Assembly (NCBI GenBank): GCA_938008575.1
Contig: CALLKB010000068.1
Coordinates: 1-12,478, forward strand
Length of the DNA stretch: 12,478 bases
DNA from: an uncultured Cytophagaceae bacterium
Lineage (GTDB): Bacteria; Bacteroidota; Bacteroidia; Cytophagales; Spirosomataceae
Reading direction: 5' to 3'
Shown: positions 1-5,839 of the stretch, one piece after another
Layout: every line of letters starts with the position of its first letter
Position numbering within the stretch: position 1 is the first letter of the stretch
Made by a program: the position numbers and the translations under genes
The notes under the pieces: generated by a model
Seen by the model: the letters and a program-made list of their open reading frames with translations, nothing else
Databases searched by the model: none
What the model was told of the DNA's origin: nothing

Positions 1-1
1 C

Positions 2-967
2 GTAGTGATTTTTGCTTCTTGGTATGCGATGATCATTATGAAGTTCGGTTGGGGAATTTGGGATGATTTTGTGGCTTATCAAATTCGCTTGTTGACGACG
101 GGTGATGCGGGACATGGCCAACCTGTTTATTACCATGTTTTGGTTTTACTATTTGGTTGTTTGCCCATATCGATTTGGGCTGGGGCACGTTTATTGAGAA
201 GAAAAGCATCCGATGAAACAATCGATTTGACGCGCTGGATGCAGGTGTTGTTTTGGGTAGTCTTAGTGATTTTCAGTTTGGTAAAGACCAAAATCATCCA
301 TTATTCATCGATGTGCTGGTTGCCTTTGACCTATTTTTCGGCGCAGGTGTTGACTGAATTTCAGTCGGGTCAATGGACTTGGAAACGTTCTTATTCGATT
401 GCGTTAGGATTGTTTGGCGTGCTATTCGGAATTGTATTGAGTTTGGTTCCGCTGATTGGGATGTATGCTGCCGAGGCATCTGTTTATATTCAGGATACTT
501 TTGTTAGAGAAAATTTGCAGGCACCCGTTTATTGGGCTGGTTGGGAATGGATGATTGGGTTTACATTCATCGTGCTCGTGTTATGGACACTATTAGGACG
601 CAGTTTAAGTTTCCAACGCATCATCCGATTGATGTTGGGTAGTGTCATGGTGATGATGTGTTATATGGCCGTTGTTTTGCCTAAAATTGCCGGCTATACC
701 CAGGCTACGCCGATTGATTTTTATGTGTCGCATGTGGGTCAAAAAGTTTACATTGAAACGGTCGGCTTCAAGTCATTTGCCCACTTATTGTATTTTCAAA
801 AGCAGGAGCCAAGTCCAGATGGGGAGGCATTAATGAAACAATCCTCGACAGACCGCCCCACCTATTTTGTGATGAAGTCGGATGCCGAGGATCGATTTAA
901 GTACCATCCTCATTTGAGATTAATCAAAGAGGAGAATGGTTTTCTATTTTACAAGCACGTGAATTAG
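2..967 (+). CDS. ArnT/GT39-type membrane glycosyltransferase, 3' part
   Basis: This gene is cut by the left edge; the frame is open from base 2 and the start lies outside the window. The visible 321 residues hold about six hydrophobic membrane segments (roughly residues 43-62, 78-96, 102-118, 130-152, 181-200 and 207-228), followed by a soluble C-terminal domain of about 90 residues. The stretch [19 protein letters not shown] and the later [10 protein letters not shown] resemble the conserved loops of polyprenyl-phosphate-sugar-dependent glycosyltransferases of the GT39/GT83 (ArnT-like) type. In that family the catalytic Asp lies in the first periplasmic loop near the N-terminus, which is not visible here. 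The protein probably moves a sugar from a lipid carrier onto an envelope glycan, lipid A or protein; the acceptor cannot be read from sequence. Its stop codon overlaps the stop of the convergent ndk gene. The family call is fairly safe; the substrate is unknown. Confidence 0.72.
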   Translation, partial: VVIFASWYAMIIMKFGWGIWDDFVAYQIRLLTTGDAGHGQPVYYHVLVLLFGCLPISIWAGARLLRRKASDETIDLTRWMQVLFWVVLVIFSLVKTKIIHYSSMCWLPLTYFSAQVLTEFQSGQWTWKRSYSIALGLFGVLFGIVLSLVPLIGMYAAEASVYIQDTFVRENLQAPVYWAGWEWMIGFTFIVLVLWTLLGRSLSFQRIIRLMLGSVMVMMCYMAVVLPKIAGYTQATPIDFYVSHVGQKVYIETVGFKSFAHLLYFQKQEPSPDGEALMKQSSTDRPTYFVMKSDAEDRFKYHPHLRLIKEENGFLFYKHVN

Positions 968-1377
968 TTTCCGTTCGGGAAGAAGAATGCGCCTTCGATG
1001 GCAGCGTTTTCATCGGAATCAGAACCGTGGATGGCGTTTGAACTTAATGAGCGCGCGAAACGCTTACGAATAGTTCCCTCTGCTGCTTTCGCTGGGTCAG
1101 TTGCCCCGATTAATTCTCGGAAATCTGAAACCGCATTTTCTTTTTCCAAAATCATCGGAATGATGGGATTAGAAGACATGTATTCGCACAATTCGCCATA
1201 AAATGGACGATCCTTGTGGACTTCGTAGAATTTACCAGCCTCTTCAGGTGTTAGGTGTACTTTTTTAATTGCGACAATGCGGAAACCCGCTTCTTCAATT
1301 TGTTGGATGATAGGCCCTGTAAACCCGTCTAAGACTGCGTCGGGCTTAATCATGGTAAATGTTCTATTTGTTGGCAT
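964..1377 (-). CDS. ndk: Nucleoside diphosphate kinase
   Basis: A 137-residue cytoplasmic enzyme that transfers the gamma phosphate from ATP to other nucleoside diphosphates through a phospho-histidine intermediate, balancing NTP and dNTP pools. The full active site is visible: K11 in the TMIKPDA motif, Y51, R87, T93, R104, N114 and the catalytic H117 in NAIHGSDS. The length is close to the usual 135-150 residues, so the gene is complete. The segment after the Y51 region reads [14 protein letters not shown] instead of the more common GPVVAMVLEG type; I believe this is usual in Bacteroidota. It is transcribed away from the DHH phosphoesterase gene and converges on the glycosyltransferase gene, with stop codons overlapping. 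The ATG at 1377 lies just downstream of a consensus-like promoter, implying a very short leader. Confidence 0.96.
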   Translation of the reverse strand: MPTNRTFTMIKPDAVLDGFTGPIIQQIEEAGFRIVAIKKVHLTPEEAGKFYEVHKDRPFYGELCEYMSSNPIIPMILEKENAVSDFRELIGATDPAKAAEGTIRKRFARSLSSNAIHGSDSDENAAIEGAFFFPNGN

Positions 1378-1390
1378 TACGTTTTTTTTA

Positions 1391-1422
1391 CAAATTTATC
1401 TCTAACTTTGCGAACGCCCAAA
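1391..1422 (-). promoter_or_regulatory. Promoter for ndk (Bacteroidota type)
   Basis: On the minus strand, TTTG (1422-1419) and TAAATTTG (1398-1391) are 20 bases apart. This fits the Bacteroidota primary-sigma pattern of a TTG-type -33 element and TAnnTTTG at -7. The expected transcription start, near 1384-1386, would leave a leader of only about 7-10 bases before the ndk ATG at 1377. The match is by eye only. Confidence 0.6.
1403..1410 (+). promoter_or_regulatory. -7 element for the nrnA-like gene
   Basis: TAACTTTG matches TAnnTTTG and lies 35 bases before the chosen ATG at 1446, giving an expected leader of about 30 bases. No clear TTG is found at the usual distance upstream, so the -33 half is weak. 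The element lies inside the spacer of the oppositely oriented ndk promoter. Confidence 0.45.
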
Positions 1423-1433
1423 TTTGTCGGGCG
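1415..1433 (+). promoter_or_regulatory. Small GC-rich stem-loop at the 5' end of the nrnA-like mRNA
   Basis: CGCCC (1415-1419) pairs with GGGCG (1429-1433) around a 9-base loop in otherwise AT-rich intergenic DNA. It falls at or just after the predicted transcription start, so it could form a 5' terminal hairpin in the mRNA. The stem is only 5 bp and could be chance. Confidence 0.3.
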
Positions 1434-1445
1434 ATACGATTTTTT

Positions 1446-2474
1446 ATGTCTTCTATTTCCGCGCTACGCGCCCTTTTAATTCCTGGTCAATCCGTTGTCA
1501 TAACGACGCACTTCAATCCTGATTCTGATGCGATAGGTTCAAGTTTAGCTTGGCAGAAGTATCTGATTAAGAAGGGTTTGCAAGTGGATGTGGTTATTCC
1601 TTCTGCCTTATCTCGTAATCTAACATGGATGCCGGGTGCTGATGCGGTGCTCGACTTTGAAAATATCTTACACAAGTCTACGATTGAATCTAAAATTCAT
1701 GCGGCGGATTGGATTTTTTGTTTGGATTTTTCGGGTATGCAGCGTTTGCATGGCTTGGCCAATTGGGTGAAGTCGGCGCGTTGTAAGAAGGTAGTTATTG
1801 ATCATCATTTGGATCCGGAGGATTTTGCGGATTATTATTACCACCGGACAATTGCAGCATCTACTTGTGAGTTGATTTTTGATTTAATCAGCGAATGGGG
1901 CGATGAGGCTTTGATTGACGAGGAAATGGGTGAATGCATGTACTCGGGAATCATGACGGATACAGGTTCGTTTCGTCATCCAAATACGACGGCGCATGTG
2001 CATGAGGTCGTAGCAGAATTGATCAAAAAAGGAGTTAATACGAATGCGGTTCATCGTAAAGTATTCGATTCGGCGAGTTTACATCGTTTACGTTTTTTAG
2101 GTCATGTGTTGGCAAACCGTTTGGAATATTTGCCCGATTACCATTTGGCCTTGATGTGGATTACGGAAGAAGATCAAAAGCAATTTAATTCACAGGCCGG
2201 AGATACGGAGGGGATGGTGAATTATGGATTGCAGTTAGCGGGTGCAGTTTGGTCGATTTGTATGATACAGCGACCGGATGGCGTGAAATTGTCTTTCCGT
2301 TCGATTGAGCCTTTTGCGGTGAATACGTTTGCGTCCACTTATTTTGAGGGAGGAGGGCATAAAAATGCGTCGGGAGGAAGATTTTCTGCGGGAGGAATTG
2401 AACAAGCGAAGGAAAAATTAAAGGAAGTGTTACCTTTGTATCTTTCTGAAATTAAACGAGTTAAAAATTTATAA
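1446..2474 (+). CDS. nrnA: DHH/DHHA1 phosphoesterase, NrnA-like
   Basis: A 342-residue cytoplasmic protein of the DHH superfamily, closest by motif to NrnA enzymes that degrade short oligoribonucleotides and pAp or cyclic-dinucleotide products. Metal-binding motifs are all present: HFNPDSDAIGS (H22, D26, D28), D94 in CLDFSG, the signature VIDHHLDP (D119, H120, H121) and D172 in MTDTGSFRH. The C-terminal DHHA1 substrate domain carries EGGGHKNASGG at about 301-311. An upstream in-frame ATG at 1359 would add 29 residues but would overlap the ndk start codon and include the promoter; the ATG at 1446 gives the normal N-terminus (MSSISALRALLIPGQ) and is preferred. The first FKBP gene starts 16 bases downstream, so the two are probably co-transcribed. 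The family is certain; the exact substrate preference is inferred. Confidence 0.9.
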   Translation: MSSISALRALLIPGQSVVITTHFNPDSDAIGSSLAWQKYLIKKGLQVDVVIPSALSRNLTWMPGADAVLDFENILHKSTIESKIHAADWIFCLDFSGMQRLHGLANWVKSARCKKVVIDHHLDPEDFADYYYHRTIAASTCELIFDLISEWGDEALIDEEMGECMYSGIMTDTGSFRHPNTTAHVHEVVAELIKKGVNTNAVHRKVFDSASLHRLRFLGHVLANRLEYLPDYHLALMWITEEDQKQFNSQAGDTEGMVNYGLQLAGAVWSICMIQRPDGVKLSFRSIEPFAVNTFASTYFEGGGHKNASGGRFSAGGIEQAKEKLKEVLPLYLSEIKRVKNL

Positions 2475-2490
2475 AAATAAACAAATAATC

Positions 2491-3354
2491 ATGCGTAAAT
2501 CGATTGGATTACTAGCTGTAGCTGCTGCAATGGTAGTGGGATGTGGCAAAGACAAAGTAGAAGTCATTGAAGGAGTTAAAATTCAAATTCACGAACACGA
2601 TGACAAGGCACAAAAATTGAAGGATGGTGATATCATTACGTTTGATTTGGTGATTCGTAACGGAGCTGATTCTGTTTTGCAGGATACGCACAAAGAAGGC
2701 CAACCAGGTAAAGGGATGGTTCAGGCGCCACAAGCCGCTCCAGGAGCATTCAAAGGAACATTTGAAAATGGTCTTCGTTTATTGTCGGTGGGTGACTCTG
2801 CAACAATTTTGGTGCCTATTGATAGTTTAATCAAGACGGTTCAAGCGCCATTGCCTCCATTCTTGAAGCCAGGAACGGATTTGAAATATTCAGTACGTAT
2901 TTTGAAAGTTCAATCGAAAGGTGAATTTGAGAAAGAAATGGAAGCGCAAGCAGCGGTAGCGAAGAAAAATGCGGCGAAGCAAATCGCTCAAGAGCCTGCA
3001 TTAATCGCGGCTTACATTGCTAAGACGGGTAAAAATTTCCAAAAAACGGCTTCAGGCTTGAATTATTCAATTGAAAAGCCAGGTTCAGGTCCTTCACCTA
3101 AAATGGGGGAGACTTGGGTTGTGAACTACAAAGGTACGTTCATGAATGGAAAAGAATTTGATAAAGGAAGTGCTGCAGAGATGCCATTGGGACAAATGAT
3201 TCCTGGTTTTAATGAGGCATTAATGTTGATGAAAGCGGGTGGTAAAGCCACTTTTGTGATTCCATCGCCGATCGCTTATGGTGATCAAGCGCGTGGACCG
3301 ATTCCAGCGAATTCAGTTTTAGTATTTGAATTGGAAGTTCTTTCGAAGAAATAA
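2491..3354 (+). CDS. FKBP-type peptidyl-prolyl isomerase lipoprotein 1
   Basis: A 287-residue predicted lipoprotein: a basic start MRK, a hydrophobic stretch and a lipobox MVVGC with lipidated C18. Residues 42-140 look like a degenerate FKBP fold. Residues 145-190 form a charged Ala-rich helical linker ending in the FkpA/Mip-like TASGLNYS. Residues 195-287 are a complete FKBP domain with VNYKG (Y213), EFD (F223, D224), IPGF (F240 where human FKBP12 has Trp), IAYG (Y263) and a final IPANSVLVFELEVL strand. The loop between FD and PLGQ is a few residues shorter than usual. It probably speeds cis-trans proline isomerisation or acts as a chaperone in the envelope; GldI of gliding Flavobacteria is a related lipoprotein class. 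The leader before the ATG is an A-rich TAAACAAATAATC typical of well-translated Bacteroidota genes. It is the first of three paralogues in a row. Confidence 0.9.
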   Translation: MRKSIGLLAVAAAMVVGCGKDKVEVIEGVKIQIHEHDDKAQKLKDGDIITFDLVIRNGADSVLQDTHKEGQPGKGMVQAPQAAPGAFKGTFENGLRLLSVGDSATILVPIDSLIKTVQAPLPPFLKPGTDLKYSVRILKVQSKGEFEKEMEAQAAVAKKNAAKQIAQEPALIAAYIAKTGKNFQKTASGLNYSIEKPGSGPSPKMGETWVVNYKGTFMNGKEFDKGSAAEMPLGQMIPGFNEALMLMKAGGKATFVIPSPIAYGDQARGPIPANSVLVFELEVLSKK

Positions 3355-3380
3355 TTTCCTGAAGTTTTATGATCATTGAT

Positions 3381-3413
3381 ACGAAATGCTAACCTTAATC
3401 GTTAGCATTTCGT
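3381..3413. terminator. Perfect 13-bp hairpin between FKBP genes 1 and 2
   Basis: ACGAAATGCTAAC (3381-3393) and GTTAGCATTTCGT (3401-3413) are exact inverted repeats around the 7-base loop CTTAATC. No U-run follows the stem (the next bases are TGGTTAATTGGG), so it is a poor intrinsic terminator. It could instead be a partial terminator, an mRNA-stabilising or processing element, or a protein-binding palindrome. It ends 16 bases before the ATG of FKBP gene 2, so it may also affect that gene's translation. The structure is certain; the terminator role is not. Confidence 0.55.
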
Positions 3414-3429
3414 TGGTTAATTGGGATAC

Positions 3430-4287
3430 ATGTTAAATCAAAGTAGTTTGAAAAAAGTAGTATTTGCATTCGGAATAATGCTAGGCATGACATCTTGTTT
3501 GTCGAATGTTGAGTTAGCGGATGAAGCCAAAGCGAAGGAGAGTCAGGCTCAAATTTTGTCTTACTTTTCGAAGTTAGGTCAGAATCCCATTGCCATGGAA
3601 GATGGGGCATATTATTATGTGACTAAGCCCAATGTTTCGGGAGAAACAGCTGCCAAAGGAGATACGCTTAAAGTACATTATGTTTTGTCAAACCTATTGA
3701 CAGGAGAGGTGTTGGATAGTTCGAAGACGCCTTTGGTATATCAATACGGCTATTTGAACCCGGTTTATGCTAAGTTGATGGCACACATCAAAGACGGCGA
3801 ACAAGCTGTGATGGCTATTCCGGGTACTTCTCAGAGTTTTGTAGGTCTTCCGGCATATACTCCCTTGAAAGTTCAAGTGAAAAATTATATTGTTCGTAGT
3901 CAAAACGATCAAATTGAAGATTTTATAGCGAAGAAAAAACTAGCCGTAACGGAGCAATTAGCAAATGGATTGCGCTACATCCGTGTGAGCCCAGGAACGG
4001 GGGATATTCCTGCCGCAGGAAAAGTTGTTAAGTTGAAATACACAGGTCGCTTCTTGAATGGTTTCGCTTTTGATGGAAATATGGCGCGTACTGATAGTTT
4101 TTCTGTGACAATCGGTGGAACATCTACTGTCGTTGGGTTTCAAACGGGTATTGAAAAAATGCGTCTAGGTGAGCGTGCTATTTTGGTTTTCCCTTCGCCA
4201 ATCGGTTACGGAGAAAAAGGTTCGGGTTCTACGATTCCAGGTTTTACGCCATTAGCTTTTGAAATTTATGTTGCCAAAATTCAATAA
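3430..4287 (+). CDS. FKBP-type peptidyl-prolyl isomerase lipoprotein 2
   Basis: A 285-residue predicted lipoprotein with signal peptide MLNQSSLKKVVFAFGIMLG and cleavage before C23 (GMTSC). The ATG at 3430 is preferred over an in-frame TTG at 3421, which only adds three residues. Residues 75-155 are a divergent FKBP-like unit (KVHYVLSNLLTGEVLDSS keeps the strand and DSS pattern). A short helical linker (156-180) leads to a C-terminal FKBP domain at 185-285 with LKYTG (Y204), FAFDG (F214, D215), VVGF (F237), IGYG (Y260) and TIPGFTPLAFEIYV. The core active-site positions are therefore mostly kept, with Phe for Trp at the pocket floor. It has the same layout as its two neighbours, pointing to tandem duplication. 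No promoter consensus is visible upstream, so expression probably comes from read-through past the hairpin at 3381-3413. Its client proteins are unknown. Confidence 0.87.
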   Translation: MLNQSSLKKVVFAFGIMLGMTSCLSNVELADEAKAKESQAQILSYFSKLGQNPIAMEDGAYYYVTKPNVSGETAAKGDTLKVHYVLSNLLTGEVLDSSKTPLVYQYGYLNPVYAKLMAHIKDGEQAVMAIPGTSQSFVGLPAYTPLKVQVKNYIVRSQNDQIEDFIAKKKLAVTEQLANGLRYIRVSPGTGDIPAAGKVVKLKYTGRFLNGFAFDGNMARTDSFSVTIGGTSTVVGFQTGIEKMRLGERAILVFPSPIGYGEKGSGSTIPGFTPLAFEIYVAKIQ

Positions 4288-4288
4288 A

Positions 4289-5182
4289 ATGAAATCCATT
4301 TATTTGTTTTTATTCATCAGTTTGGGCTTGTTGTCCGGCTGCGCTTTTAATGAGATTAATCAGCAAACGGAACAGGCTGATGCTGAAATTCAGAAATACA
4401 TTAAGGTTCGTAATTTGACGATGCAAAAGACTGCGGATGGGATGTATTTTTTGAAGGATACAAAAGGGTCAACAGGTAAAACGGCATCTACGTCGGATTT
4501 AATCAAGTTTCATTATAAAATGACTTTGTTGGACGGTTCGCTCATTGATTCGACAAATCGTGTTTTAAATCAATTTAAAGCTGAGGTTTGGGGGACGAAA
4601 GCGACGATTTTCACATTGCCGTTGAGTAATTTGAAAGAGGGGGAATCCGGGGTGTTTATCCTGCCTGCTTCCTTGGCTTTTGGAGGTAGTTCGTTTGGAA
4701 ATGTTCCTTCTTATTCCACGATTCGTGTAGACATTACAGTTATTGCGATACGCACGGAAGCGGAGCAAATAGCCGACATGAAAGTTACTTATGGCATGGA
4801 AAATGCCGAATTGACTACATCGGGAATGTTTTTCAAAAAATTGGTTGAAAAGCCAAGTGCCGCACAGGTTTTGGTTGGCCAAAATGTTGTCGTGAGCTAT
4901 GTTGGGAAATTCGGTTACGGCGTTTTGCAACAGGATTCAGCTGGTAAATGGTTTTACAGTCCTACCTTTGGGTCGGGAACGATTGGGTCGGCTTCAAGTG
5001 CTTATTATGCTGGTTCAGGAAATTTGATTGCAGGTTTTGAGGAAGCGGTGATGAAATTACGCATTGGCGAAAAGGCATCGATCATTTTGCCATATAAATT
5101 AGCCTATGGAACTGCTGGTAATACAGCCATTCCAGGTTATTCTCCTTTGTATTTTGAGATTGAAATTATATCGGCACAATAA
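4289..5182 (+). CDS. FKBP-like lipoprotein 3, divergent
   Basis: A 297-residue predicted lipoprotein with signal MKSIYLFLFISLGLLSGC (C18). The ATG at 4289, one base after the stop of the previous gene, gives a clean signal peptide; an in-frame TTG at 4259 would overlap the preceding coding region and is rejected. An N-terminal helical segment (24-45) is followed by TADGMYF and an FKBP-like unit (residues 68-155, with FHYKM, LPASLAFG and a VPSYSTIRVDITV strand), a linker (156-178, ending TTSGMFF) and a second unit (195-297, with VSYVGKF, LIAGFEEAVMKLRIGEKA, LAYG and AIPGYSPLYFEIEII). The second unit has a Gly/Ser/Tyr-rich insertion at about 212-245 and lacks the Phe-Asp pair that FKBP2 has after its first strand. 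It may be a binding or chaperone protein with weak or no isomerase activity. The stop codon overlaps the rdgB start. Confidence 0.85.
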   Translation: MKSIYLFLFISLGLLSGCAFNEINQQTEQADAEIQKYIKVRNLTMQKTADGMYFLKDTKGSTGKTASTSDLIKFHYKMTLLDGSLIDSTNRVLNQFKAEVWGTKATIFTLPLSNLKEGESGVFILPASLAFGGSSFGNVPSYSTIRVDITVIAIRTEAEQIADMKVTYGMENAELTTSGMFFKKLVEKPSAAQVLVGQNVVVSYVGKFGYGVLQQDSAGKWFYSPTFGSGTIGSASSAYYAGSGNLIAGFEEAVMKLRIGEKASIILPYKLAYGTAGNTAIPGYSPLYFEIEIISAQ

Positions 5183-5787
5183 TGATTGAAAAGCAGCGCT
5201 TGTATTTAGCGACTCAAAATCAGCACAAAATTGAAGAAATAAAAGATCTCCTCGGGGATCTTTTTGCCATTCATACGGTGTTTGAATTGGGTTTATCGGT
5301 TGAAATTCCTGAAACGGGAAATACGCTTCAAGCAAATTCCATGCAAAAGGCCGCTTACATCGCGGAGCATTTTCAAGTGACATGTTTATCGGATGATTCA
5401 GGGCTTGAAGTGAAAGCGTTAGATGGAAGGCCCGGCGTATATTCAGCGCGTTATGCGGGTGAACCGAAAGACGATGCCGCGAATGTTCAGAAATTATTGT
5501 CGGAGTTGGAAGGAGTTTCGGATCGCTCAGCACGTTTTGTGACAGTCTTAACTTTCCATCATCAAGGGCAATATTTTAGTTTTGAGGGGGAAATTCAAGG
5601 TCAAATTGCATCGAGCCCACGAGGGGAGCATGGCTTTGGTTATGATCCCGTTTTTGTGCCTGCGGGATTCGATCGGACCTTTGCAGAAATGACAATGGAG
5701 GAGAAAAATCAAATGGCTCATCGGGCTCGTGCGATGCAGAAATTTAAAAGCTTCATCGACGAAACAGGATTTTTTAGCGACAACTAG
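5182..5787 (+). CDS. rdgB: Non-canonical purine NTP pyrophosphatase (RdgB/HAM1)
   Basis: A 201-residue cytoplasmic enzyme that hydrolyses ITP, dITP and XTP to monophosphates plus pyrophosphate, keeping deaminated purines out of DNA and RNA. Family motifs are complete: LATQNQHKIEEI near the N-terminus, SDDSGLEVKALDGRPGVYSARYAG-type core at 70-93 with the catalytic Asp pair D71/D72, EGEIQGQI, GFGYDPVF (151-158) and MAHRARA (179-185; many relatives have SHR here). The length is normal. Its ATG shares one base with the TAA of the preceding FKBP gene (TAATG at 5180-5184), which suggests translational coupling. The functional link with the lipoproteins is not obvious and may be only positional. Confidence 0.95.
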   Translation: MIEKQRLYLATQNQHKIEEIKDLLGDLFAIHTVFELGLSVEIPETGNTLQANSMQKAAYIAEHFQVTCLSDDSGLEVKALDGRPGVYSARYAGEPKDDAANVQKLLSELEGVSDRSARFVTVLTFHHQGQYFSFEGEIQGQIASSPRGEHGFGYDPVFVPAGFDRTFAEMTMEEKNQMAHRARAMQKFKSFIDETGFFSDN

Positions 5788-5808
5788 GGAATATATCCAC
5801 GCATTTTG

Positions 5809-5816
5809 TATTTTTG
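5809..5816 (+). promoter_or_regulatory. Possible -7 element for the DUF5686 gene
   Basis: TATTTTTG fits TAnnTTTG and ends 23 bases before the ATG at 5840, in the 52-base gap after rdgB. No TTG is present at the expected -33 position, so this is a weak call resting on one half-site in T-rich DNA. Confidence 0.3.
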
Positions 5817-5839
5817 GTTGATTTAATACCCTTGAGTTC

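Noticed and set aside
1359..1445. In-frame N-terminal extension of the nrnA-like gene starting at ATG 1359
   Set aside because: It would overlap the ndk start codon and translate through the predicted promoter; the DHH fold begins normally from ATG 1446.
3421..3429. TTG start for FKBP 2 at 3421
   Set aside because: An ATG nine bases later gives the same signal peptide and is the more likely start.
4259..4288. TTG start for FKBP 3 at 4259
   Set aside because: It overlaps the preceding gene and spoils the lipoprotein signal; ATG 4289 gives a compact signal peptide.
4565..4930. Minus-strand open frame of 121 codons inside FKBP 3
   Set aside because: It lies wholly opposite a well-supported gene, has no recognisable domain and no promoter.
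5099..5533. Minus-strand open frame of 144 codons across FKBP 3 and rdgB
   Set aside because: It spans the junction of two well-supported genes on the other strand; its composition looks like a shadow of their coding.
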